From: Streptomyces sp. NBC_01216
GTDB taxonomy: Bacteria; Actinomycetota; Actinomycetes; Streptomycetales; Streptomycetaceae
Assembly (NCBI RefSeq): GCF_035994945.1
Contig: NZ_CP108677.1
Location: forward strand, 3,410,001-3,474,000
Reading direction: 5' to 3'
Length of the DNA stretch: 64,000 nt
Of the stretch, positions 1-9,067 are shown piece after piece. Each line of letters begins with the position of its first letter. Positions within the stretch are counted from its first letter, which is position 1. Position numbers and translations under genes: made by a program. The notes beneath the pieces were generated by a model. That model made no database searches. It was not told where the DNA came from and saw nothing but the letters and a program-made list of their open reading frames with translations.

Positions 1-74
1 CGCCGCACAGACCGCCGCCGGCCGGACGCCCCCCTCCACCGTCAGCCCCCCTCGGGCCGGTCCCCCGTGCCCGC

Positions 75-383
75 TCAGAGCCACCACGGGGAGAAATTCA
101 CCACTGTGTTCGACTGGCCGATGCTGGTGAAGCCCGAACCGTTCACACTCGCGGTGCTGTTCTGGTTCGAGGCGCCGGAGCCGGTCGCCACCTGCTGGGT
201 GGTGGTCGAGTTTCCGTAGTTGTCGCCGCCCACGCCGCTGCCGATGACCGTGGCGACGCCGGCGTTCGATCCGCCGTCCGCGAACCCGGCGTTGTCGGCC
301 TGCGCCACTCCGGTGAAGAGTGCGGCGGCCAGAGGCAGCGCGGCGGCGACGGCGAGGACGCGGGCGGTACGGATGCTTGCCAT
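75..383 (-). CDS. small secreted Asn/Gly/Ser/Thr-rich protein
   Basis: A 102-aa protein. The ATG at 383 follows a GAGGAAG ribosome site. Residues 1-33 form a Sec signal peptide (MASIRTAR, a hydrophobic stretch, then AQA-D cleavage). The roughly 70-residue mature part is almost entirely Gly, Asn, Ser, Thr, Ala and Val, has no Cys, and ends in Pro-Trp-Trp-Leu. Motifs such as SNAGVATVIG, NSTASVNG and SIGQSNTVVN recall amyloidogenic repeats, but it is neither a canonical chaplin (no chaplin Cys pair) nor a rodlin. An extracellular structural or surface role is inference. The gene stands alone and convergent with nothing visible before the window edge. Confidence 0.7.
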   Translation of the reverse strand: MASIRTARVLAVAAALPLAAALFTGVAQADNAGFADGGSNAGVATVIGSGVGGDNYGNSTTTQQVATGSGASNQNSTASVNGSGFTSIGQSNTVVNFSPWWL

Positions 384-750
384 GTGTTCTTCCTCCAGGG
401 ACGAAACTGCGCTGAACCGAAGTGGGTTGATTTCCGAAGCAGTTGGCCGACCGCCCCGGTCTGTGTACTCGACGTCGCGAGTCCAGAGTTGCCCACCGAA
501 TCCCCGGCGAACCACCCCGGAGCGGCTGATTCCCTCTGAAGCGTGAGGACAAGTCGATAAACCCCCATGGCCACATGAAAACCGCAGCTCACACGCACGG
601 ATGACCCACGGAAGGTCCACGGAAGGCCCACGGGGAGCGATCACCCCAGGCGCCGCCGGAGGGAAACCGTTTCGACAAACCGGCCCGACCGACCTTCCCG
701 CACACCCCCGCACCCTTCCCTGGGTCGAACATTCGTACGATACTGAAGTC

Positions 751-1608
751 ATGGCTCCTTCCGCGAGGCACACCACCGCCCCGGCCCTCGCCCACGCCCT
801 CTCCGCGGCGGAGCGCGGGTTTCCCGTCATCCCCCTGTCCCCGACGAAGCTCCCGGCCCTGCGCTCACCCCACCGGCATGAGGACCGACAGGTCGTCTGC
901 CACGGGGAATGCGGCCGGCCTGGACACGGCGTGCACGACGCGACCACCGACCCGGCGGCCGTACGGGCACTCTTCGGCGCCGCGCCATGGGCCACCGGCT
1001 ACGGCATCGCATGCGGACGGCCGCCGCATCGCCTCATCGGCGTCGATCTGGACGTTCGGTCACCCGACGACGACGCGGTGGAACTCCGGCACCTGGCACT
1101 CCGGCACCTCTTCGGCCTGCCGCGGACCGTCACGGTGCTGACCCCCTCGGGCGGTATGCACCTGTGGCTCACCGGACCTCCGAACGTCGTCGTCCCCAAC
1201 TCCGCGAGCCGTCTCGCACCGGGAATCGACATCCGAGGCGCGGGCGGCTACCTGGTCGGACCGGGCTCTGTCAGCGCCCGGGGCATGTACCGGCTCGCAC
1301 CCGGCACCGCGGACCTCAGCCCCGCCCCCTGCCCGCGCCCCCTGCTCGGCCTGATCGCGCCACCGCCCCGCCCCCATCCCACGACCACCCGCCCGCACCG
1401 CCAGGGCCACGGCCTGATCCACTTCGTCCTGACGGCCCAGGAGGGGCAACGCAACACCCGCCTTTTCTGGGCGGCCTGTCGCGCCTACGAGCACGGCCTC
1501 GGCGACGCGCTCACCGAGGCCCTCGTCACGGCCTCGGTCCGCACGGGCCTGCCGGAGCACGAGGCACGCGCCACCGTCCAGTCGGCCTCCCGCCTGACGG
1601 CCGGCTGA
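751..1608 (+). CDS. bifunctional DNA primase/polymerase (prim-pol) domain protein
   Basis: 285 aa from the ATG at 751. An AEP prim-pol domain spans about residues 10-200: an N-terminal segment ending KLPAL, the acidic metal site GVDLDV, and the conserved PSGGMHLW block that supplies the catalytic His. The C-terminal 80 residues resemble the small helical region following prim-pol domains (RNTRLFWAACRAYEHG). Such proteins are common as single genes in Streptomyces chromosomes and plasmids. A role in primer synthesis or damage tolerance is a family inference. There is no helicase domain or neighbouring helicase, so a complete replication initiator is unlikely. Confidence 0.75.
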   Translation: MAPSARHTTAPALAHALSAAERGFPVIPLSPTKLPALRSPHRHEDRQVVCHGECGRPGHGVHDATTDPAAVRALFGAAPWATGYGIACGRPPHRLIGVDLDVRSPDDDAVELRHLALRHLFGLPRTVTVLTPSGGMHLWLTGPPNVVVPNSASRLAPGIDIRGAGGYLVGPGSVSARGMYRLAPGTADLSPAPCPRPLLGLIAPPPRPHPTTTRPHRQGHGLIHFVLTAQEGQRNTRLFWAACRAYEHGLGDALTEALVTASVRTGLPEHEARATVQSASRLTAG

Positions 1609-1784
1609 ACCCTGCCCCGCCCCGCCTCCACCGGATCACCCCGGGTCGAAGTGAGGACCACGGCATCAAGCGCGACCACACCCCTCGTTTGACAGACCCT
1701 CACCGCGATGTGAATTGGCAGGAAGCTGGCCGCAGTTCAGCCCATCTCTGCGATGTCGAAGATCGGTCGGGAGGGGAAGCGGCA

Positions 1785-1988
1785 ATGCGGTGGAAGATCC
1801 ACGGGGAACGTCCGATCTACGAAAACGAGTGGTTGAACCCAGGTCCACCGACCGAGAAGAACGAGTCGGACCGAGTCGAGTGGATCCCGCTGGCGAACAT
1901 CCGCGGCATGATCGACCGCCGCGAGATCGTCAGCAGCGGCTCCCTCGTCGGCCTCCTCTACGTCCTGATGGACGAAGGGGTCCGCTGA
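1785..1988 (+). pseudogene. internally deleted Nudix hydrolase remnant
   Basis: A 67-aa reading frame from the ATG at 1785 after a GGGAGGGGAAG ribosome site. The first 18 residues (KIHGERPIYENEWLN) match, from memory, the N-terminus of a Streptomyces ADP-ribose-pyrophosphatase-like Nudix family. The rest (PTEKNESDRVEWIPL through the GSLVGLLYVL tail) matches its C-terminus. The middle of about 110 residues, including the whole Nudix box and its catalytic Glu residues, is missing and the ends are joined in frame. It should be catalytically dead. Alternatively it is a small ORF of unknown role. Confidence 0.6.
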
Positions 1989-2107
1989 CCCGATCAAGGG
2001 AGGCACCGCCCGCGGACGCGCCCCGGACCGCCACCCGTAGCCCTGCACCCTGCCCGATCCGGCAGGGCCTGACCGGTAACCACGGTGCCGGAGGATCACG
2101 GACATGA

Positions 2108-2146
2108 GAAAGGCCCCTGACCGAAGCATCTGGTCAGGGGCCTTTC
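2108..2146 (-). terminator. intrinsic terminator of tRNA-Ser
   Basis: A perfect 15-bp stem (2108-2122 with 2132-2146, starting GAAAGGCCCCTGACC) with a 9-nt loop lies just 3' of tRNA-Ser. Read on the minus strand the stem ends in CCTTTC, giving a short T tract. It could also stop plus-strand transcription leaving the Nudix remnant. Confidence 0.8.
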
Positions 2147-2151
2147 CATGG

Positions 2152-2238
2152 CGGTGGGTGTGGGATTTGAACCCACGGTGACATCGCTGCCACGACGGTT
2201 TTCAAGACCGTTCCCTTAGGCCGCTCGGGCAACCCACC
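2152..2238 (-). tRNA. tRNA-Ser (anticodon TGA)
   Basis: An 87-nt class II tRNA on the minus strand. The acceptor stem pairs 2232-2238 with 2153-2159 (GGTGGGT/ACCCACC) and the discriminator is G. The D arm is GCCCGAGCGGCCTAAGGG, the anticodon loop CTTGAAA reads TGA, a long variable arm follows, and the T loop GGTTCAAATCC is canonical. CCA is not encoded. The long variable arm identifies a serine tRNA. No duplicated 3' segment indicating an integrated element was seen nearby. Confidence 0.95.
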
Positions 2239-2249
2239 CTCGCCCCGCG

Positions 2250-2795
2250 TCACCTGCGGCGGGGCAGGCAACAGCCTACCGGGTGGGCGCCTCGCGCATC
2301 GAAGTCTGACCACAGGTTGACCACGGAGGCGGCTCCCACGAGTCCGCCGCGCCGCCGGGCGGGCCGCTCGGGTCGGAGCGCCCGCGCGTCGCCCTCACGA
2401 CACGCGGAGGGCCGCGGGAGGTGCCGCTCGGAGCACTGCCGTTCTCCGTCCGGATCGCGGCCCGCGTTCACCGACCCCGTGCAGCGCCGACCGTCTCGCC
2501 TCCGCTGGACGGCCCGCCGCAAGGGGAGGGGTTGTTTCGCGAGCATGGACAGCCGCCGCTCTTTCCACGTTTTGAGGTGCTTATGAGCTAACTCCCTTCT
2601 GTTGATGGGCACTTCGGCCCCCGCTGGTGATCCGCATCGCTTGGCGATTGTGCCTCTCGACCGCAGCGCGGCAGGAACGGCGTACACAGACACCCAGAGC
2701 TCTCTTCTTGACCTTGCTCAGGGTGACGGGTCTCGGCTCCCTGACCAGGAGCCGTCTCGACCCAGACATGAAACGGGGACACATGAACCATTGCC
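2250..2795. other. gene-free stretch
   Basis: About 545 bases between tRNA-Ser and the next small gene. Short open frames on both strands lack a ribosome site, family resemblance and coding-like codon periodicity. No repeat or RNA structure was recognised. Confidence 0.5.
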
Positions 2796-3092
2796 ATGCG
2801 CACCGCGCTGCCTCTCATATCCGCCGGCGCCATCCTGTTCTCGGCAGCCGGCGCGGGTTCCGCCGCTCCGCTGGACGAGGCGACTCCGGCCGATAGCGCG
2901 GAAATCGTTCTGAACGACGGACGGGTCCAGCGGAGCATCGTCACGTCCAAGCCGGGTGTTCTCGGCTTCTCGGTCGTCGACACCGGCTCCGAGAGCGGCG
3001 GTTACGCCTACGCCTACCACCCCGAGAAGAAGCAGCTTCCTTGGCCGGACGGGTGGGCGGCAGGTTCGGCCCTGAGCCCGCACCCGGTGTGA
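2796..3092 (+). CDS. small secreted protein of unknown function
   Basis: 98 aa from the ATG at 2796. It opens with a short Sec signal peptide (MRTALPLISAG, hydrophobic core, then GSAAP). The mature part contains acidic and Ser-rich segments and no Cys, with a GYAYAYHPEKKQ patch. No family was recognised. The ribosome site is weak (GGGGAC about 17 nt upstream), so the start or even the reality of the gene is less certain than its neighbours. The clear signal peptide argues for a real, probably species-restricted, exported protein. Confidence 0.5.
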   Translation: MRTALPLISAGAILFSAAGAGSAAPLDEATPADSAEIVLNDGRVQRSIVTSKPGVLGFSVVDTGSESGGYAYAYHPEKKQLPWPDGWAAGSALSPHPV

Positions 3093-3388
3093 GGGCTCAG
3101 TCGAGTCCGAGACCGAGCACACCGAGTGGGCGTCGGCGTCACGTCGGCCCGACCGCGGGTGGGCACGCGATGCCCAGAGGGCCGGTGTCCAGAGGGCGCC
3201 AAGGCGTTGAGCGTGCGGTGGCCGCGGAGGTGGTTGCACCGTTCTCCGCGTGCCCCGGCCAGGCGCGCGACCGGCCAGGATCCGGGCGGGCACCCGTCCG
3301 CAAAGCGTTACCCCCTCTCGGCTCGCTCGTGTCATCCCCTCGCTACGTTGCCGGGGTGACCGAGCCGACCGTCATCAGGGAGCACCGC

Positions 3389-4108
3389 ATGCGCCGCCGT
3401 ACCCGCACCCTCGTCGTCGGCACGATGGGGACGGCTCTGCTGGCTTTGGGCGGCACCGGATGCGGCCCGGGGTCTCCGCCGCGGGGCAGCGCTCCGGTGT
3501 CGTCGACGCCCGCGCCCTCGGCCTCCTCCGCCGAGAACGCGCCGACGACGAGCCCGCCGCCGTTCACCACCGCGCCCGAGGACAGCACCGCCACACCCAC
3601 GGGCGACGCCGACACCCGGCCGGCGTCGCCCACCCCGACGCCCTCGGCGGCCCCCACGACCAGGAGACCGCCGGCACCGACCCACCTCTCGGCGCACGTG
3701 GCGGTCGCGGGCGGCCGGCTCACCCTGAGTCCCGACGGACCCGCGCGGGAGTTCACCGTCACCCTCCGCAACGGCAACAGCCACGCGTACCGGCACCTGC
3801 TGGTCGCCTTCCAGATGGAGACCGTGCCGGGCGCCCCGGAGCACCCCGGCTACACCCTGGAGCGCTGGGACCCGGCGGCGGGGATATGGCGTGCGGCCGC
3901 GCTGCGCTTCGCCAACGACGCCTATCCGTACGCGCTCTATCAAGGGGGCGCCCCCCTGGCCAGGAACGCCGTACTGACCCACCGCTACCGCGTCCGCGCC
4001 CTCGCCGGCGCCCCGGCCGGCCCCAATCCCCTCCTGGTCTCCCTGGTCGACACGGACGCCGACGCCCGCCTGTACTACGGCTCGGTGCCCCAGACCACCC
4101 TCGGGTAG
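3389..4108 (+). CDS. putative lipoprotein with Pro/Thr/Ser-rich linker
   Basis: 239 aa. The ATG at 3389 is preferred over an in-frame GTG at 3356 because CAGGGAG lies just upstream of it. An n-region RRRTR, a hydrophobic stretch and LGGTGCG form a lipoprotein-type signal with Cys as the probable lipidation site. About 70 residues of low-complexity Pro/Thr/Ser/Ala linker follow, as in wall-spanning lipoproteins. The C-terminal 150 residues form a globular, probably beta-sandwich domain (LTLSPDGPAREFTVTLRNG and later RYRVRALAG) with no recognised catalytic motif. It converges on the HtrA-like protease gene across a strong hairpin. Confidence 0.75.
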   Translation: MRRRTRTLVVGTMGTALLALGGTGCGPGSPPRGSAPVSSTPAPSASSAENAPTTSPPPFTTAPEDSTATPTGDADTRPASPTPTPSAAPTTRRPPAPTHLSAHVAVAGGRLTLSPDGPAREFTVTLRNGNSHAYRHLLVAFQMETVPGAPEHPGYTLERWDPAAGIWRAAALRFANDAYPYALYQGGAPLARNAVLTHRYRVRALAGAPAGPNPLLVSLVDTDADARLYYGSVPQTTLG

Positions 4109-4198
4109 GTCCGGCAGCGCCCGAGGCGGGACCGCTCCGGGCGGGTCCGGAGCGAGGACGCGCACGACAGGGACGGCGGCGGGGACGGGAGGCCGGAC

Positions 4199-4235
4199 GG
4201 AAATCCGGGAGGGAAATCCGGGAGGAAATCCGGGA
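4199..4235. repeat. three direct copies of GGAAATCCGGGA
   Basis: Identical 12-mers begin at 4199, 4212 and 4224, the last running into the left arm of the terminator hairpin. They look like slippage copies of the terminator arm rather than binding sites. Confidence 0.8.
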
Positions 4236-4265
4236 GGGGCCGCCGAGGTCGGCGGCCCCTCCCGG
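4230..4265. terminator. bidirectional terminator
   Basis: A perfect 17-bp stem (4230-4246 with 4249-4265, CCGGGAGGGGCCGCCGA) with a 2-nt loop lies between the convergent lipoprotein and protease genes. There is no T tract, as usual for Streptomyces. Confidence 0.85.
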
Positions 4266-4363
4266 GTGCGTCTATCGGGTGCGGCGGCCCGGCGCGGCGT
4301 TCCGGCCGCGGATGCCGGGCCGTACGGGGCCGCCGGCGCCGGCTCCGGGCCCGCGCGGGTCGG

Positions 4364-5836
4364 TCAGCTGTCGCCGGTGCGTTCGCCCAGGACGACCGTG
4401 GCCGTGGACGTCTTGCCGTCGCGCTCGTAGGTGATCTGGACCGAGTCGCCCGGCTTGTGGGTCCAGATCTCGCTGATCAGGGTCGGACCGCTGTCGATCT
4501 GGTGGTCGCCGAACCCGGTGATCACGTCGCCGGGCTCCAGACCGGCCTTCGCCGCGGGGCCGTTCGGGGTGACGGACGGGGTGCCGCCCGCGCCCTGGGC
4601 GGCGATCGTGGCGCCCTCGCCCTTGTCGGTCATATTCACCGTCGCACCGATCACCGGGTAGACCGGCTTGCCCGTCTTGATCAGCTGCTCGGCCACGTTC
4701 TTGGCCTGGTTGACGGGAATCGCGAAACCGAGACCGATCGAGCCGGCCTGGGTCTGCCCGAAGCCGCTCCCGGCGGACTGGATAGCCGAGTTGATGCCGA
4801 TCACCGCACCGCTCGCGTCCAGCAGCGGGCCGCCGGAGTTGCCCGGGTTGATCGAGGCGTCGGTCTGCAGGGCGCTCATGTAGGAGTTCCTGCCGCCGGA
4901 ACCGTCACCGGAGGCGACCGGACGGTCCTTGGCGCTGATGATGCCGGTCGTCACCGTGTTGGACAGACCGAAGGGCGCGCCGATCGCGATCGTCGAGTCG
5001 CCGACCGCCACCTTGTCCGAGTTGCCCAGCGGCAGCGGCCTCAGCCCGTCCGGGGCGCCCTTCAGCTTCAGTACGGCCACGTCGTAGCCCTCCGCGCGGC
5101 CCACGACCTCGGCGTCGTACGTCTTGCCGTCGGAGAAGGTCGCCGAGAGCGTGCCGCCGTTCGCGGCGGAGGCCACCACGTGGTTGTTCGTGAGGATGTG
5201 GCCTTCCTTGTCGTAGACGAAACCGGTTCCGGTGCCGCCCTCGCCCTCGCGGCCGCCGGACTTCGCCTGGATGGTGACGACGCTCGGCAGCGCGTCCTGG
5301 GCGACGGCCGCGACCGTGCCCGGGTCGCGCTTGAAGGAAGCGGGGGCCTCACCGGAGGAGACGGTGGTCGAGCCGGTACCGTCGTCGCCTCGCTCGGCGG
5401 CCCAGTAGCCGATGCCGCCGCCGACACCGCCGGCCACCAGCGCCGCGGCCAGCACCGCGGCCACCACACCGCCGGTCCGTCGGCGCGGAGCCGGTGGCTG
5501 GGGCACGGGCGCGCCCCAGGCGGGCGCCGTCGGCGGGGGCGGCGGCGGCCAGCCGCTCTCGGTGCCGGCGGCCGGGGGCGCACCGGCACTCGCCGGGACG
5601 CCGGAGTCCGCCGGGACGCCGGTCGCCGGGTGCGGCGGAGCGGGCTCCGCCGCGGGTGTCACGGGCAGTGGTGCCGTGGCCTGCTCGGACCGGGGGGAGT
5701 GCCCGGGTGTCGCCTCCGGCACCGCCGCCGGCTCGGTCGCGCCCTGTGCGGAGACTGGCGGTACGGGAGGGGCGGGAGGGGCGGACGGGGCACTCGGGTC
5801 CGCCGGAACCGCCGTGCCCTCGTTCTCGGTACTCAC
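4364..5836 (-). CDS. membrane-anchored HtrA/DegP-like serine protease with PDZ domain
   Basis: 490 aa. The GTG at 5836 (VSTENEG) follows GAGGAG. Residues 1-130 are a cytoplasmic Pro/Ala-rich tail. One transmembrane helix follows (GGVVAAVLAAALVAGGVGGG), then a trypsin-like domain with the triad visible as His in TNNHVV, Asp in YDVAVLKL and Ser in NPGNSGGPL. The C-terminal PDZ domain has GLEPGDVITGFG. The layout matches actinobacterial HtrA-type proteases that degrade misfolded exported proteins. Expression is probably envelope-stress responsive, but no operator was identified in the 175-bp divergent region upstream. Confidence 0.92.
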   Translation of the reverse strand: MSTENEGTAVPADPSAPSAPPAPPVPPVSAQGATEPAAVPEATPGHSPRSEQATAPLPVTPAAEPAPPHPATGVPADSGVPASAGAPPAAGTESGWPPPPPPTAPAWGAPVPQPPAPRRRTGGVVAAVLAAALVAGGVGGGIGYWAAERGDDGTGSTTVSSGEAPASFKRDPGTVAAVAQDALPSVVTIQAKSGGREGEGGTGTGFVYDKEGHILTNNHVVASAANGGTLSATFSDGKTYDAEVVGRAEGYDVAVLKLKGAPDGLRPLPLGNSDKVAVGDSTIAIGAPFGLSNTVTTGIISAKDRPVASGDGSGGRNSYMSALQTDASINPGNSGGPLLDASGAVIGINSAIQSAGSGFGQTQAGSIGLGFAIPVNQAKNVAEQLIKTGKPVYPVIGATVNMTDKGEGATIAAQGAGGTPSVTPNGPAAKAGLEPGDVITGFGDHQIDSGPTLISEIWTHKPGDSVQITYERDGKTSTATVVLGERTGDS

Positions 5837-6010
5837 AGCTCTCTCCTCGTTCACTGCGCGGGGTGGATGCCGACTCTGTGTGCGAACAGCTTTTCCCACC
5901 GGACGTCAGGCCACTGTAAGGCGGAGCTGTGCGTCCGCACCGCATTCTTTATGTGCCTACAGAACGGACTCGGTGCCGTGCGGCCGCTCCGCCAATGGCA
6001 CCATGACGCG

Positions 6011-6832
6011 GTGACCCACGCACGGCAGCACACCCATCGCGTACCCGTCCAGGTGGTCGCCCACCGCGGCGCCTCCGAGGACGCCCCGGAACACACCCTG
6101 GCCGCCTATGTGAAAGCCATAGAGGACGGAGCCGACGCGCTCGAGTGCGACGTCCGGCTCACCGCGGACGGCCATCTGGTCTGTGTCCACGACCGGCGCG
6201 TGGACCGGACGTCCAACGGCCGCGGGGCCGTCTCCGCCCTGGAGCTGGCCGACCTCGCCGCGCTCGACTTCGGCACCTGGAAGGGCCGTGAGGAGGCCGG
6301 GGAGGGTCCGGACTGGAAGGACCCCGGACTCACCTCGGTCCTCACCCTGGAACGACTGCTGGAGCTCGTGTCCGACGCCGGGCGGCGCGTCGAGCTGGCC
6401 ATCGAGACCAAGCACCCCACCCGCTGGGCGGGCCAGGTGGAGGAGCGGCTGCTCCAGTCGCTCAAGCGTTTCGGCCTGGCCGAGCCGCGGTCCCCGGAGG
6501 AGTCCCCGGTGCGTGTGATGAGCTTCTCGGCTCGGTCCCTCCACCGCATCGCCGCGGCCACGCCGACGCTGCCCACGGTCTCGCTGGCCCAGTTCGTCAC
6601 CCCGCGCCTGCGTGACGGGCGGCTGCCGGCCGGCGCCCGGATCGCCGGGCCGTCGATCCGGATCGTCCGCCACCATCCCACCGTGATCATGCGGCTGCAG
6701 AAGGCCGGACACCGGGTCCACGTCTGGACGGTGGACGACCCCGAGGACGTGGAGCTGTGCGAACGGCTCGGCGTGGACGCGATCATCACGAACCGCCCCA
6801 AGCAGGTCCTGTCCCAGTTGGGGCGGCTTTAG
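6011..6832 (+). CDS. glycerophosphodiester phosphodiesterase
   Basis: 273 aa from the GTG at 6011. It is a single GDPD TIM-barrel domain. Conserved pieces are the N-terminal VVAHRGASEDAPEHT (catalytic HR and Glu), ECDVRLTADGHLVCVHD (Glu-Asp metal ligands and second catalytic His), the mid-domain AIETKH and the C-terminal VHVWTVDDPED. There is no signal peptide, so it is cytoplasmic. It hydrolyses deacylated phospholipid head-group diesters to glycerol-3-phosphate and an alcohol. It is divergent from the HtrA-like protease gene, with a shared 175-bp promoter region. Confidence 0.92.
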   Translation: MTHARQHTHRVPVQVVAHRGASEDAPEHTLAAYVKAIEDGADALECDVRLTADGHLVCVHDRRVDRTSNGRGAVSALELADLAALDFGTWKGREEAGEGPDWKDPGLTSVLTLERLLELVSDAGRRVELAIETKHPTRWAGQVEERLLQSLKRFGLAEPRSPEESPVRVMSFSARSLHRIAAATPTLPTVSLAQFVTPRLRDGRLPAGARIAGPSIRIVRHHPTVIMRLQKAGHRVHVWTVDDPEDVELCERLGVDAIITNRPKQVLSQLGRL

Positions 6833-7028
6833 GGTATTCGGCACGCCTCCTCGCGTGCACCACCCTCACCACCCTCCCCAGGGTTCTCGGTGCCTCACGG
6901 GGAGTGCTCCGGCGCGTTCGCTCCGTGTCCGATCGTGACGAGTGCGTCAGCAGACACGTATCGGCCGGTTTCCGGTCCAGGCCATTGGGGCATTCACACC
7001 GTGGCGTGGGGCAAAGGAGGTCTCGGGG

Positions 7029-7544
7029 GTGGCGTTGGTGGTGGCACAGGAGGTGCCCACGTCGTCGAGCATGGCCGTACCTCATGGCCCGGCGGGCGTG
7101 GGGCAGGCACGGCACCGGATGCGGGAGGAGTTGTACCGCAGCGGGGTGTCCGAATCGGTCGTCGACGACGCGGTACTGATCCTTTCCGAATTGCTCAGCA
7201 ACGCCTGCCGGCACGGCAGGCCGCTGGGTCGTGCGGACATGGGCGACGGGGACGTGCGCGCGGCCTGGCGCGTGGACGGAACGGGCGGTCTCACCGTCGA
7301 GGTGACGGACGGCGGTGGTCCCACCCGACCTGCTCCGTCGACGCCTTCGGTCACCGCGCGCGGCGGCCGAGGGCTGAACATCATCAGTGCTCTGGCGCGG
7401 GACTGGGGCGTGCGGGACAGCGCGTCCGGCGAGGTCACCGTATGGGTGGTCGTCACCGAAGGCCACCGGCGCGAGGACTTCGCGGCCAGGGTCGGCGGCG
7501 GCTCGGGTTTCGGGTTCCTGGACGCGTACGACGAACTGGACTGA
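7029..7544 (+). CDS. RsbW-type ATP-binding protein (HATPase_c)
   Basis: 171 aa. The GTG at 7029 lies 8 nt after AAAGGAGG, which fixes the start. The single GHKL ATPase domain has an N box (LILSELLSNACRHG), a G1 box (VEVTDGGGPT) and a G2 box (GGRGLNII). Such stand-alone domains act in Streptomyces as anti-sigma or regulatory kinases of the RsbW/SpoIIAB type. No partner anti-anti-sigma factor is adjacent, so the target is unknown. A strong hairpin ends the transcript. Confidence 0.85.
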   Translation: MALVVAQEVPTSSSMAVPHGPAGVGQARHRMREELYRSGVSESVVDDAVLILSELLSNACRHGRPLGRADMGDGDVRAAWRVDGTGGLTVEVTDGGGPTRPAPSTPSVTARGGRGLNIISALARDWGVRDSASGEVTVWVVVTEGHRREDFAARVGGGSGFGFLDAYDELD

Positions 7545-7590
7545 CGGACCGGGGCGACCGGGCGGACCGAAGCGGAAGGCGCGGACCGTC

Positions 7591-7620
7591 CGGACCGACC
7601 GGTCCGGTCCGGTCGGTCCG
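7591..7620 (+). terminator. hairpin terminator after RsbW-like gene
   Basis: A perfect 12-bp stem CGGACCGACCGG (7591-7602 with 7609-7620) with a 6-nt loop, set in a run of GGTCC/GGACC repeats. It starts 47 bases after the stop codon. Confidence 0.75.
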
Positions 7621-7868
7621 GTCCGGACGAGCAGACCTGACCCGACGGACGCGGCAGCCGGCCGGGTCCCCGGGGGCCCCGGCCCGCCCTGAGCCGTCGC
7701 TCCGGTGACGGTCGTCGGCCGACCGGGCACCAACGTGCCGGCCTGAGCCACGGACCGGCTCCGTACGGCTAGGCTCGCCCGACACAGAACCGTGCGCGGA
7801 ACCGCGCACGGAGCACCGCAGCACCGCATCGCACCACAGCACCGCCGCTACCGGGAGAAAGCCACACC

Positions 7869-8837
7869 ATGGCCAAGAAGCGCCCCCAGTCGAAGGCCGC
7901 CCAGGCACAGGTCACGAACGGGGAGATCCCGGTCGTCGGCGCGCGCGAGCCGTGCCCTTGCGGCTCCGGCCGCCGCTACAAGGCGTGCCACGGCCGGTCC
8001 GCCGCACACTCCGTCACCGAACGGGTCCAGCGCCCCTTCGAGGGGCTGCCCGGCGAGTGCGACTGGGTCGCCCTGCGCGAGCTGGTGCCCGCCGCGACCG
8101 TCCCGCTGACGCTGCGGGACGGACTGCCCGAGGGTGTGCCGTCCGTGACGCTCGCGACCGTCCTGCCGATGGCCTGGCCCGCGCTGCGCCGCGACGACGG
8201 TTCGGTCCTGCTCGCCCTCCAGAACGACAGCTCGTCCGGTGACCTCGCCCGCGACCTCGCCGACACGCTCCGGCGCGCCCTGGAGGCGGAGCCCGGCACC
8301 CCGGTTCCGCCCCGCCGCGTCCCGGCCGAGGGGCCGCGTCTCCAGGATCTGCTCGACCCCGAGGGCGTTTTCGCGCCGGTCGTCCACGAAGGCTTCTCCT
8401 TCTGGGTACCGGACTCCGCCGAGAGTTCCGACCCCGAGGTCGCGGCCTCGCTGGAGCGCGCCAACGCCGCGGCGATCCCCACCGTCCGGCTGGCGGGCGT
8501 GGACTCGGCGTACTGGTGCGCGACCCCCGACAAGAACCACCTGCGCTGGGTCATGCCCCACCCGGAGGAGAAGCTCCTCGACGCGCTCGCCCGGCTGCAC
8601 GCGGCCGGCACCTCCTCCCTCGTCGACGACACCCGCCTCGTCGGCTCCTTCCGCGCCCACGGCCTGGTCGTGCCCGTCTGGGACCTGCCGACCTCGATGA
8701 ACGCGGACGACTGCGAGAAGCCGGCCGCGGAGTTCGCCGAGCGGCTGGCCGCCGCGCTCGCCTCCGACGCCCCGCTCACGCAGGAGGAGCGGCGCGCCCG
8801 TGGTGGCCTCACCAACCGTCAGGTCACACTCAGCTGA
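7869..8837 (+). CDS. DUF5926 family protein with SEC-C zinc motif
   Basis: 322 aa from the ATG at 7869, preceded by GGGAGAA. Residues 25-45 hold the SEC-C zinc-binding motif (EPCPCGSGRRYKACHG), the short C-terminal type seen on SecA, here at the N-terminus. The rest is the actinobacterial DUF5926 body, alpha/beta and without a recognised catalytic motif. The Lys-rich start (MAKKRPQSK) suggests nucleic-acid or ribosome contact, but that is inference. It is a conserved single-gene unit in Streptomyces of unknown function. Confidence 0.85.
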   Translation: MAKKRPQSKAAQAQVTNGEIPVVGAREPCPCGSGRRYKACHGRSAAHSVTERVQRPFEGLPGECDWVALRELVPAATVPLTLRDGLPEGVPSVTLATVLPMAWPALRRDDGSVLLALQNDSSSGDLARDLADTLRRALEAEPGTPVPPRRVPAEGPRLQDLLDPEGVFAPVVHEGFSFWVPDSAESSDPEVAASLERANAAAIPTVRLAGVDSAYWCATPDKNHLRWVMPHPEEKLLDALARLHAAGTSSLVDDTRLVGSFRAHGLVVPVWDLPTSMNADDCEKPAAEFAERLAAALASDAPLTQEERRARGGLTNRQVTLS

Positions 8838-8976
8838 GGCCGGGGGCGGCGGCGGTGACTGACAGACCGACCAGTCGGTGACTTCCGCCACAACTCCTCG
8901 TACGCCCGGGTAAATCCCTGTCCGAATAACCGAGATCGAATTTGCGAACAGCAGATCTCTTGTTACCGTTCTGGAA

Positions 8977-9016
8977 GCCCGGTCGCTGGTGCATCCCCCG
9001 TCGCCAGCGACCGGGC
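8977..9016. terminator. bidirectional terminator
   Basis: A 13-bp perfect stem GCCCGGTCGCTGG (8977-8989 with 9004-9016), loop of 14, followed by CTTCTCGT, lies between the convergent DUF5926 gene and the secreted-protein gene. Confidence 0.75.
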
Positions 9017-9067
9017 CTTCTCGTGCCCGTGCGACCGCCGTGCGGACCGGTGAACCGGTTCTCCGGT

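Noticed and set aside
2152..2238. tRNA-Ser as an attachment site
   Set aside because: No integrase or duplicated tRNA 3' end is nearby. The only element found uses the LLM gene.
4457..6010. Long open frame upstream of the phosphodiesterase
   Set aside because: It is antisense to the HtrA-like protease. Only the part from 6011 has family motifs.
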